Below, piece after piece: positions 10,701-19,127 of a stretch of 64,000 nt of DNA. The stretch spans positions 18,166,001-18,230,000 of the forward strand of contig JBHGNT010000009.1 in the NCBI GenBank assembly GCA_043228905.1, in the 5' to 3' direction. Below the pieces are notes generated by a model, which made no database searches, had not been told where the DNA came from, and saw only the letters and a program-made list of their open reading frames with translations. Source of the stretch: Azolla caroliniana (Eukaryota > Polypodiophyta). The number at the start of each line of letters is the position of its first letter. The first letter of the stretch is position 1. The translations under genes were made by a program, and so were the position numbers.

Positions 10701-11010
10701 TTACAACAAACATCGCACCCGGACGATGGCAACAACCTAAGCAGCCTCCGGGAAACCGAATCCCTTCTCCAGGCGTTGAGTAACCAGAGGACGAAGGATC
10801 GGATACCTTACCAACACTGGAACCGGAAGTGCTAACGCTGGAACCCCCGGAACCAACAGAGGAAGAGCGACCTCTGACACCGGAAGTCGAAGAGGAGAGG
10901 CCTCCGTCACCAAAAGAAGAGGAAAGACCACCGATGCCAGAAACAAATCGGGAAAGACCACCGACGCCGGAGAAAATCCCGGAACGAGCACAGGACTGCC
11001 TCCAGAAGAG
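10701..11010 (+). pseudogene. Gypsy-1 Pro/Glu-rich linker remnant
   Basis: The frame 10829-11014 reads as short repeats of the type EERPPTPE / ERPLTPEVEE. It is frame-shifted relative to both the gag start and integrase. Such low-complexity acidic segments occur between Gag and Pol domains, but here it merely bridges the deletion. The minus-strand Ser/Gly-rich frames over it are shadows. Confidence 0.45.
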
Positions 11011-12333
11011 ATGAACCGGGACGAACGGAAACGCCTGGCGGTGCAAAGCCGACATTTCTGCTTACTACAAGACACACTTTACCACAAGGGCACGGACGAC
11101 ATATGGAGACGGGCTGTGCGCAGCGATGAAAAGGACCTGATACTGAGGGAAGCCCACTGCGGAGTTGCCGGAGATGCAACGGCCAGGAAAATATGGCAAA
11201 GTGGCCTATGGTGGCCAACGACATTAAGAGATGCGGTACGGTACGCAAAAGAATGTGATCTATGCCAGCGAATGGGCCAACCAACGAAGCAGGCTCGTAT
11301 GCCTCACCAGCCGGTACTACCACTCGAGCCATTCCAGAAGTGGGGGCTAGACTTTGTTGGACCGTTCAAACCACCAGCAATGAGAACGGGTAATCGGTAC
11401 GTCATCGTTGCGACGGATTACTGCACGAAATGGGTGGAGGCCAAAGCCTTAAGAGACAACACCGCTGCGTCAACGACGAAATTTCTATACGAGTACATTT
11501 GGTGCCGTTACGGATGCCCTATCGAATTAATAAGCGACCAAGGGGGGCACTTTCTCGGCCAAGTAGTTGAAAGCCTGACGACATTTTATGTCGTTGTCCA
11601 TAAACGGAGCACACCTTACTATTCGTATGCGAACGGGTTAGCGGAATCGACGAACAAAACGCTCCAGCATATCCTCCGGAAGATCGTCAACGAAAACCGA
11701 ACGGATTGGGATACCAAGCTACATAGCGCGCTTTGGGCATACTGGACGGCATACAAAACGAGCATCCGAACAACACCGTTCCGGTTAGCGTTCGGACTAG
11801 AGGCGGTAAGGCCGGTGGAATTCCAAGTACCCAGCTTACAGATCCAGCTACGGGAACGGCTGAACGAGAAGGAGTCGGAGGCAATACGGTTAACAACGCT
11901 GTGTGAACTCGAGGAACAACGACTGGCAAGCATCCTGCACTTAGAATTGGAGCAACGGCGACGGAAAGCATTTGTCGACCGGCACAGGAAAGGAAACGAA
12001 AAAATGTTCACAATCGGCAAACCGGTGTTAGTATTTCAGACCCGGATGGGCAAGATGCCGGGTAAACTACGGTTTAGATGTTCCAGACCGTACTGGCTAA
12101 CACGTGAGTATAATGGGTCCTACCAGTTAGGGACACTTGCCGGCGAAGTGCTAGGCAAATGGGTCAACGGTTTCATTTTGAAGCCATACAGAGGACCGAT
12201 GCCCAAGAACCCATTTGAACAAAGGACCGACGCCGTTGAGGGAAACGGCAACCACCAAGACAGCAAAGACGGCGAGCCGGTAACTGGGGAGAATGAGGCC
12301 GGTAAGGGTCCGATCGGACCAACGGACAAGTAA
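11011..12333 (+). CDS. Gypsy-1 integrase (440 aa, intact frame)
   Basis: Inserts retroelement cDNA into host DNA. The N-terminal zinc-binding region is partly lost: AHCGVAGDATARKIW keeps one His, the segment that normally carries the second His is missing, and the Cys pair ECDLCQR (81-86) remains. The catalytic core is complete: Asp114 (GLDFVGP), Asp176 (ISDQGGHF) and Glu212 (NGLAESTNK), with the canonical 35-residue spacing between the last two. The C-terminal half holds KPVLVF and SRPYWLTREYNGSYQL, matching the chromatin/DNA-binding tail of Ty3/Gypsy integrases. A hydrophilic extension (EGNGNHQDSKDGE) ends the frame. There is no stop or frameshift in 440 codons, although the rest of Pol is absent, so catalytic residues are intact while the His loss probably weakens multimerisation. 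Confidence 0.9.
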   Translation: MNRDERKRLAVQSRHFCLLQDTLYHKGTDDIWRRAVRSDEKDLILREAHCGVAGDATARKIWQSGLWWPTTLRDAVRYAKECDLCQRMGQPTKQARMPHQPVLPLEPFQKWGLDFVGPFKPPAMRTGNRYVIVATDYCTKWVEAKALRDNTAASTTKFLYEYIWCRYGCPIELISDQGGHFLGQVVESLTTFYVVVHKRSTPYYSYANGLAESTNKTLQHILRKIVNENRTDWDTKLHSALWAYWTAYKTSIRTTPFRLAFGLEAVRPVEFQVPSLQIQLRERLNEKESEAIRLTTLCELEEQRLASILHLELEQRRRKAFVDRHRKGNEKMFTIGKPVLVFQTRMGKMPGKLRFRCSRPYWLTREYNGSYQLGTLAGEVLGKWVNGFILKPYRGPMPKNPFEQRTDAVEGNGNHQDSKDGEPVTGENEAGKGPIGPTDK

Positions 12334-12693
12334 CGTCACACTAACAGAAAAAAAAAAACGAAGTAATCATGCAAAAGCGAGGAATGAATGGACGAAAGAG
12401 CGAAGAGCGAAAAGGTACGTAGTGGGCATTTAAAGCGCCACCACAAGACATAATGCTAATTTAGTACACGACGTGCACACACTCGAAAAAGGCGCCAGAA
12501 TGCACAGAGAAAAACCACTACGCGTGGAAACCTCTACTTTCGAGAACCCAGGAGCACAGAAGCACCAAGGCGCTGCAAGATCATCAGACGAGAACCTACG
12601 CACAGAGAACCCCCGCTATCTGAACTCTCTCTCTCTCAATCTCACTCTCATCACCATCCAACCTCGCCACCGCAATCCGACCTCGACACAGAC
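12334..12693 (+). other. Spacer between Gypsy-1 integrase and downstream ORF
   Basis: Contains an A-run (12349-12358) and CT-rich leader-like sequence (CTCTCTCTCTCAATCTCACTC) just before the ATG at 12694. It may be a second promoter/leader region for the downstream ORF; this is inference from composition only. Confidence 0.35.
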
Positions 12694-13471
12694 ATGGACC
12701 CACAAACACCGTCGGAGGCCGCCAAGACATGGCTAAAGCAACACGGGCTCGAGGGCTTCTTGATGATGATGGAAGTACCGCCACACAAAGAAGCCGACAA
12801 GGTGATCAAAGAAATCGACACAGAGGTCATAACGGCGGAGGCGATTCGAGCGTTAACAGGCCTTCCGGAGGGAGGCATACTCACGATTGACAATCCGACC
12901 CCGGAGCAACTCATCAGGTATTTTGGTGAGTACTCCCTAGCCAGCAAGGGCTACCGGACACAGGGCGGCGGAGATATGTCGTTCCGCGAGATTGCTCGTG
13001 TGCTCCACGAATACGGTCATGTGTACCCTAGACCCCCTATCGTGCCGCAGAATCGGGTAGGGATGATAATCGCCACCTATGAAGGTATCAAGGTGGATTG
13101 GCCGGTATTGATCGCAGACGGGTTGTGTGCGGCGATCGAGATCATTAGAGGCAAAGACGGCAAAGAAGGCCGAGACGGACGGAGGATATGGCACGCCGTA
13201 ACGCAGTGGCTCACCTTGCTTGTGCCACCCGTCCAGCCCGTCCAGCCCAAGAAGCGAGGAAGAGCAGCGGAGGGCACCCCAAAGACGACTTCCAAAAGAC
13301 AACAGTTGTTGGCCTCTAAGGCCACTAAGGGGAAGGCGGCGGACGTAGAACAGGCGGGAAAGGAAAGCGGCAGCCAGAAGCGGCCAACGGATGCGCAGGA
13401 GGAACCACCGGCACGGCTCGTAAAGGTTACACTCTGCCGACCGGTGAATAGAGAAGCGGACCCTTTGGCGG
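12694..13471 (+). CDS. Gypsy-1 downstream ORF, N-terminal part
   Basis: ATG at 12694 (MDPQTPSEAAKTWLKQHG) opens a frame with a roughly 170-residue globular region (ALTGLPEGGILTIDNP, FREIARVLHEYGHVYPRP, WPVLIADGLCAAIEI) and then a basic tail with KKRGRAAEG and KRQQLLASKATKGKA, possibly a nuclear localisation signal. It resembles the extra plant retrotransposon domain found in large Gypsy elements with an ORF in the env position, but I cannot name a family. The apparent stop at 13477-13479 lies inside the inserted solo LTR. If the insertion and one copy of its 4-bp duplication are left out, the frame continues at 14560 without a shift. Confidence 0.7.
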
Positions 13472-13647
13472 TGTCGTGAAGTACGAAAGCTTCACAATAA
13501 AAATCTACAATAAGATAAATACGTAACTAAAATAACATTTGATAATGTTTTATATATAAAGATAATATTAACAACACATATGATAATATTATATATATGT
13601 AAAGAAAAATAATATATATATATAGATAAATATATTATATTACACGA

Positions 13648-13716
13648 ACAAGAGAGGACTTGAACCAATAACCCCACCCTATGACTCTCAAATCTTACCA
13701 TTTACTCTATACTAGT
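13648..13716 (-). other. tRNA-like module a in solo LTR
   Basis: On the minus strand the segment shows an A-box-like TAGAGTAAATGGTAAG and a B box GGTTCAAGTCC about 35 bases later, the spacing of a tRNA gene. It resembles module b, so the two may be duplicates. Acceptor pairing is weak; no functional tRNA is claimed. Confidence 0.5.
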
Positions 13717-13816
13717 AATATACATAAAATAAAGCATACTTTATATATACTTTATATTACATAAAGGATTTGCTTCATGATATAAAAATAAAGTTGTATG
13801 TTGTATTCAATAGCAT

Positions 13817-13880
13817 TTTGAGACTCGAACCCACAACCTCATCCATCAAAGTTGACACACCTACCATTAAGCTAGGCCCT
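13817..13880 (-). other. tRNA-like module b in solo LTR
   Basis: Minus strand: A-box-like TAGCTTAATGGTAGG and B box GGGTTCGAGTCTC. It occupies the same place, upstream of the TGCATCATATGCATG promoter block, as the tRNA-like module in both Gypsy-3 LTRs (18530-18598, 25436-25503), indicating shared descent. It could supply internal Pol III promoter elements in antisense. Confidence 0.6.
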
Positions 13881-14193
13881 TTCTCTTTAAGGTTATGTTT
13901 TCATGTTTATTGTTATTGCATATATTGTTTCATACATAAAAGCTCAAATGAGCGAGATGTTTATCATGCATCACATGTAATGCATGAACACCAAATGGCG
14001 ATCATGCATCACATGCATTTCATGCACTACATGCATGATTTGTACCCTCCAATGCATCATATGCATGGGGGCACCTATTTAAATGGTGAAAGAGAAGATC
14101 AAAGGGGGGGATGTATGAGATATCAATCAAATTATATATTTTATAAGAGATACCATAAAAATAGAGAAAGAAGGGAAGAAGTTTAATATAAAC

Positions 14194-14260
14194 GTGGAGC
14201 TCTAGCTTGTCGGTCGTGGTGGTCAACTCTCAACAAGAGGGAGGCGGTTCGAGCCTTATC
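14194..14260 (+). other. Possible sense tRNA-like module c in solo LTR
   Basis: Plus strand: TCTAGCTTGTCGGTCG, a CTCT/AGAG hairpin, then GGTTCGAGCC within an AGGC/GCCT stem. It looks like a degenerate tRNA with A and B boxes, downstream of the TATA-like box. Weaker than the two antisense modules. Confidence 0.35.
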
Positions 14261-14556
14261 TTCATCAAAATATTGAAGTGAAGATTGTAATGGTCTACGA
14301 TCAAGAAAGAGAAGAGCGATTACCTTGCAAGACAAAGTTCGGAGGTTCAATGATGTGCACAATCATTTTGTAACTCTTTTATCAAATAATTGTAAATCTC
14401 TTTTATTGCTTCAAATATCATTCTATATCCTATCTTTTCATATCTTGTTGATCACTATTTATCTATCTCTACTCTTTCGTCTCTTCCGTCCATAATCCCA
14501 GTGATTCCTTCCTCACTTTCACGATATCTTTTGTCTAGGCGAGCCACGCCACGACA

Positions 14557-16496
14557 GCGGCAAAATTCAATGCCGGGACTCAGGAAGAGGAAATAGAGGA
14601 GGAGCCTACGGAGCACCTCCAGCGACGGTCGTCGGCAAGGACCATTGAGGCAGCCAGGAAACGTTCAGACCCTCAGACGGAGGGAACACCGGCTCCCAAT
14701 ACTGAGACTCCCACGCCAAGGGAGGAACTGGAACCGGTGCGCATGGCACCGGAATCAGAAGCCCCGGCACCACCGGCAACACCGGCAAGTCCCACCCCAC
14801 CAGAGCCGAACAGGTCAATACAACCTCCCTCGTCCAGCCAAGAAGAAGCGCAAGGGGAACGAGGACAGCAGGGTGGTCCACAGGCAGAAACGGAATTGCA
14901 ACTAGGCGCAATCAAGCGGGACCACCCATCTACAAGTGAGCCCATCCGTCAAACCTCCGGGCAAACGCAACAACAAGGCACCGGTAGCTTGTGGCTCCGG
15001 TGGGTAGGCGAACAGATTGCCGGAGCAGTGGGATATATTGAGGCGGAAGAAAGAGCGAACGGTTGCTCATCACAACCGAACAACTAGAGACGGCCCGGTC
15101 CAGAATCCGGTGCCTGGAAAAAGACTTGGATCAGGTCACGACAGAGATGGCCAAAATGGCCTTAACGGCAACACAGATCCAATCACCGGTGACTCCGGTA
15201 AGTGTACAGAATAAAGAAACGGATCGACCTGTACATACCAATAAGACCCCGGCAATGGAAAGCGTTCTGGCGAGAGATGCGGCGCAAGACCAGGAGCTTG
15301 CGGAATTGAGAGATGAACTTGCCGCACAAGAAGCGCTAAGGAGCCATGAACGGGAATTGAAGACAACGGCCGAAGCTGAATTAAAGAAGACTGCTGAGAA
15401 CCTCCGCCGGGCAAAGGAGAGCCTCCGGAAAGGCCATCAAGCATACGACCGGCTAAGGGAGGAAAAAGACAAAGTGCTGCAGGAAAAGGACAAGCTGCGG
15501 AAGACGGCGGAAACGGAAATTGAACGGCTAAAGGAAGAGCTCCGCTAGCAAAAGGACCGCGAGGACCGGGCCCGTCGAAAGATCAACGCACGGCTCAAGC
15601 AAAAGACAGATGATTTTGAGCACCTGCACCGGGACTACAATCGGCTGGAAACGGAGCATAAAGAACGGATGGCCGAGCTCCAACAGGAAGTTGATCGGGC
15701 CGCGACGGCGATCGCCGACGAACGTGCGGAAAATACAAGACGCTTGGACGAGGCGGAGAAGGTTCGGATAGAGCTCCAGAGGCAGCAGCAGGAAGAAAAG
15801 GAGAGAGCATCAACGATATTGCAGAAATTACAAAGCACATATCAAAGGCAATTGACGCATTACAAGGAGCAGGCGGAAGACAACGTCAAAATCATCAAGC
15901 AACTGAAGGAGGAACAACAAGCGGCGGAAACCAAATCGCAATTGGGAACGGGCCGGATTCAATCCATCCTCCGGGCATGGCTGAATCAGACAAAACACTT
16001 GATTGATGAAAGCTTCGTAAGATGGTGGACAAAGTGGGCACAAAACGCGACGGAACTCCAATTGCTACGGGCAGACGTGGCAAACCGGCGAAAGGAAGGA
16101 GATGATTGTTATACATTGATTTCCGAGGACATCATCGCCATACGAGACGAGCTAGCCGACGACTTCCAAGTCCCGGCGGATGAACAGCTGGCGCAGGTCC
16201 GACAACTCGTAGCTCAGCTAGACGATGATAGGCGGGACGCTCAAATCCAGTTTGAAAGCTACGAGCGGTCCCGGGTTCGGGAAGAAAAGGCACGAGCAGC
16301 GACAACAGTTAACCTTAGTGATGAGGAACCGTCACCGGCCGAGGGCCAGCCCGGAACCAGTCAACCGAAGACCACTACGACAGAGGGAGCAACGACGGAG
16401 ACGTCGGTGTCAGAGCAACAAACGGAGGAGCAGCCGCAGCAGCCACCAACGGACCCGTCACAGCAAACATCAACAGAGCAGCAACAACAGCAATAG
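14557..16496 (+). pseudogene. Gypsy-1 downstream ORF, coiled-coil part
   Basis: Continues the ORF at 12694 after the solo LTR. First comes a Pro/Glu-rich linker (14560-15087, PAPPATPASPTPPEPN), then after a one-base frameshift near 15050 a long heptad-rich coiled coil (about 15063-16290) with Lys/Glu-rich helices such as LREEKDKVLQEKDKLRKTA. A single TAG (15546-15548) interrupts the coiled coil; the frame resumes at once. The end is Thr/Gln-rich (STEQQQQQ). There is no transmembrane segment or signal peptide, so this is not a typical envelope protein despite its position after integrase; a structural or particle-associated role is only a guess. Confidence 0.65.
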
Positions 16497-16637
16497 CAAC
16501 CACAACAACAACAACAACCAATTCCAGATGAACCATTGTAGACTCTCGAACAAAGCATTCTGGATATTTTGGACGAAGAATAGCAAGGGTCGGTTGTGGA
16601 TTCGACGTACAAGGTATTGTCCCACGAGCGTGCCATG
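16497..16637 (+). other. Gypsy-1 3' untranslated interior
   Basis: CAA repeats followed by mixed sequence up to the 3' LTR. The expected purine-rich tract right before the LTR is not obvious (GAGCGTGCCA). Confidence 0.5.
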
Positions 16638-17072
16638 TGTTACCGGTTTGCAAAGGAGTCCAGAGTGTGAAACGGGGAGTTATTTAAGTAGTAGGAATGT
16701 GGTTGTAATTAAGCTATGAGTGTGGACGGACGGACCGGAATCGGTATGCCGTTCCGGATCCGGACCGATCCCGAACAGGTGCGGATGGCACCGTTTTGTT
16801 ATACAGACCGGAAACCTATTTAAAGGCCCGGATACAATGTAATGAATAACGGTTAATTAATAAAGCTTAGTGTTGCTATCTCTCTGTGTTAATTGTCGTT
16901 CTGCCTTCATTGTTATATCTTACGCGTGTGATTATTAAAGACGATCATGTTAAGTAACCTAATTAAGTCGGATTAATCGTTGAGTCTAATCCTGTTGCCG
17001 TAACACCCCTTTGGTGAAGTGTCTTCCGTAGACACCCTGTGTTAGGCCATTGTCCGGCCCTAAGATTTAACA
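16638..17072 (+). repeat. Gypsy-1 3' LTR
   Basis: Starts TGTTACCGG and ends TTAACA; 435 bases, about nine substitutions from the 5' copy. The right target duplication CATCC is 17073-17077, after which LINE sequence resumes. Confidence 0.92.
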
Positions 17073-17915
17073 CATCCCCTCCTCTTGATGCTCAAATATG
17101 CCAACTGGGGTTTCCCATGATACCCAACATATATTTCCCCACTTGATTGAGCCTTCCACCAAGCATAATTGCAACAAGTGGCCAACCCCCCGCCATATTC
17201 GATGGGACGTTGGGCAATCCCACAGAGCATTTCATATTGATTCTACTGCATTTGGACACTCTACACAATTAGGAGAGCTAAGGTGCCCACGTTGCCATGC
17301 TCCCATCGGTAGTGACTTATGTATTAATAGCCATTGGAACGTGGTAATTCGCCTCGTGTGTTGTTGTTTCTAGATTTTCTACCAAAACTTGGTGATAATT
17401 GTGTGAGGAACTTGATATGTGTGCCAAACCTTTGCAACAGTCGGCTCTCAGGCGGTTTGAGTAGCTAGAATGTAGTGACCCAATCTAGTTGTGAATTGGA
17501 AGAAAGGGATGGGTTTGCTTCCTTGCCCCGCGTAAGGATCACGCCATGTCCATTGCAAAGGGTCCCAACTGACCTTACATACCCATGTGTTTTCATGAGT
17601 ACATATGTGCCAATCGGGTTGTATTTTGATCGGATCAAGATCTATAATCTATTTATGACCAATATACGCAAGTACTCGAATTGTGTTATTCTGTGTTGGT
17701 GTCTCCGTGTCTCGCAATTCAGAGCCTTCGATCCTGTATGGTGTTCCCGTACCTCTCGTGATCAAAGATCCCTCCTCCTCGAGGCCTATCTATTTCTCCA
17801 TTGTTGTCTTTGAGTAACAACTTCCCTAATCAGTAGAGCGTTAATGATTTCCGATCCGCCCTTGATTCCATGGAGTATGTTGGCTTGATCTTGTAGTGAC
17901 AGTGACATAAACCGT
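17073..17915 (-). mobile_element. LINE middle piece between Gypsy-1 and Gypsy-3
   Basis: Minus-strand LINE sequence homologous to the plus-strand fragment at 4255-4425 in its left part. It joins the RT-coding piece at 25965 across Gypsy-3, whose target duplication CCGT occupies 17912-17915 and 25965-25968. The open frames on the plus strand are shadows. Confidence 0.75.
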
Positions 17916-19060
17916 TGTCGTGAAGATTTTCGACAATAGTGTGAAAATCCCATAAAACGTACAAAATCGAGTATGAATCACATAATACAATAATTGTGAA
18001 GATAACATTTTAAATAAATTTAAGTACAAAATGATGGAGGTTTCGAATGCACTTTATTACACGAGAAACGGACAACTAAATGTCAAGATATGAGGGTATA
18101 AAGTTTGTGAAAGGAAAAGAGAAAATTGTGAGATATCCCACATAGGGACAACAAATACGGCTCTCATCATATATAAGGTAGAGCAAAAGATATTATCTTT
18201 GTGTCTATGTGTGGAGCATAGAGAGTTCAAGGTAAATTGAACTAAGAGTGGAGGTGGGCTAGCTACTCGTAAAGGGTTTAGGCCAACCAAAACCAGACCG
18301 GCGATGGAGCCGGTGATCCGGCGCCAGTGAGACACCGGCATCCGACGGCATCCGGCGGTGGCACAGGTATCCGGTGACGGCGAGTCAGCGGCATCCGGCG
18401 AGGCACAGGTATCCGGCGGCAACCGGCGACGGCATCAGACGAGGCACCAGTAACCGACGACATTCGACGAACCGGCGTCCGACGACTAGATAAATAAATA
18501 TATAAATATATATACATATACAAGGAGGGCAAGTAAAGATTCGAACCTTGCACCTCCGAGTTAGGAGTCAATTGGCTTACCATTAAGCCATGCCATTTAG
18601 TTAAATTTATATTTCTATCATTGTACTTTTACGTGTAAATTCTCATACATGAGAGCTAAAATGAGTGACATGGTTATCATGCACCACATGTAATACATAA
18701 GCGCCAAATGGCAAGCATGCATTTTATGCATGTCTTATACCCTCACATGCATCATATGCATGAGAGGATCTATAAAAGAAGGAGGGGGGAGGAGAAAAAA
18801 CACGTTATTTTTAGGTTATGAAATTAAGAAGAAGAAATTCATTATCAAATTGATCGTGTAACTTGTTTCTTAAATCTAAAGATAAAAGTTCAATCAATCT
18901 CTCTCAATCGTTTAATCTCAACTTCTCTCTTTCCCAATCTATCTTAAGTACTTTCTCGCTAAAGCTTGCGCCAAAGCTTGTACCGACTTTGAATCCTTCC
19001 GGTCCAGAACCCCGGCGGTTCCGCCTCACGATCCGCGCGTAGTGACGGATCTTCACGACA
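17916..19060 (+). repeat. Gypsy-3 5' LTR (1145 bp)
   Basis: Contains a GC-rich minisatellite (about 18290-18480, units like GGCATCCGGCG and CCGGCGACGGC), an antisense tRNA-like module, paired TGCAT/ATGCA palindromes (CACATGCATCATATGCATG) and a TATA box TATAAAAG at 18771. The minisatellite has about 60 more bases than in the 3' LTR, explaining the length difference. Confidence 0.95.
18530..18598 (-). other. tRNA-like module in Gypsy-3 5' LTR
   Basis: On the minus strand: a D arm GGC-TTAATGGTAA-GCC with A-box consensus, a region ACTCCTAACT where an anticodon loop would be, and a T arm CAAGG-TTCGAAT-CTT with B box GGTTCGAATC. D and T arms pair well; the acceptor stem is poor. It lies about 170 bases upstream of the TATA box. 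A decayed insertion of a tRNA-derived SINE before the family expanded is one explanation. Confidence 0.65.
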
Positions 19061-19127
19061 TAATTAAGTGGTGAACCCGACGTGAAAGAGGCGGTAGGAA
19101 GGATCAAGTCGAGATTAATACTTGGAG
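19061..19127 (+). promoter_or_regulatory. Gypsy-3 primer-binding site and leader
   Basis: Ten bases after the 5' LTR is TGGTGAACCCGACGTG (19070-19085), beginning with TGG that complements a tRNA CCA end. This is the expected place and form of a minus-strand primer-binding site. The donor tRNA is not assigned. Confidence 0.75.

Larger units (their letters stand above)
13472..14556 (+). mobile_element. Solo LTR (1085 bp) inserted in Gypsy-1, GCGG duplication
   Basis: Begins TGTCGTG and ends CCACGACA, and is flanked by GCGG on both sides (13468-13471, 14557-14560). The ends match the terminal inverted repeat of the Gypsy-3 LTR (TGTCGTGAAG...CACGACA), and Gypsy-3 also makes a 4-bp duplication. 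The promoter block (ATCATGCA, TGCATCATATGCATG, then TATTTAAA at 14076) aligns with that of Gypsy-3. There is no second LTR and no internal region, so it is the product of LTR-LTR recombination. It carries two antisense tRNA-like modules and a possible sense one. Confidence 0.88.
10057..17072 (+). mobile_element. Gypsy-1: gutted LTR retrotransposon in a LINE
   Basis: Two 435-bp direct repeats (10057-10491, 16638-17072) bounded by T(A/G)TTACC...TTAACA enclose a 6.1-kb interior and are flanked by the 5-bp duplication CATCC. The interior keeps the start of gag, an acidic Pro-rich stretch, a full-length integrase and a long ORF downstream of integrase. Capsid, protease, reverse transcriptase and RNase H are absent. 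Integrase is diagnostic of Ty3/Gypsy order and type. A 1085-bp unrelated solo LTR sits inside the downstream ORF. The two LTRs differ at about nine visible positions in 435 (near 2 percent), so insertion is fairly recent on a plant TE time scale. Confidence 0.92.

Noticed and set aside
10642-11332. Ser/Gly-rich and other minus-strand ORFs of over 100 codons
   Set aside because: Antisense of the Pro/Glu-rich linker and integrase; no independent support.
13648-14260. Functional tRNA genes in the solo LTR
   Set aside because: A and B boxes are present but acceptor stems pair poorly; called tRNA-like only.
14557-16496. Envelope protein, suggested by the position after integrase
   Set aside because: No signal peptide or membrane segment; coiled-coil and Gln-rich composition instead.
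16361-16653. Cys/Gly/Val-rich minus-strand ORFs
   Set aside because: Antisense shadows of the Thr/Gln-rich end of the Gypsy-1 downstream ORF.
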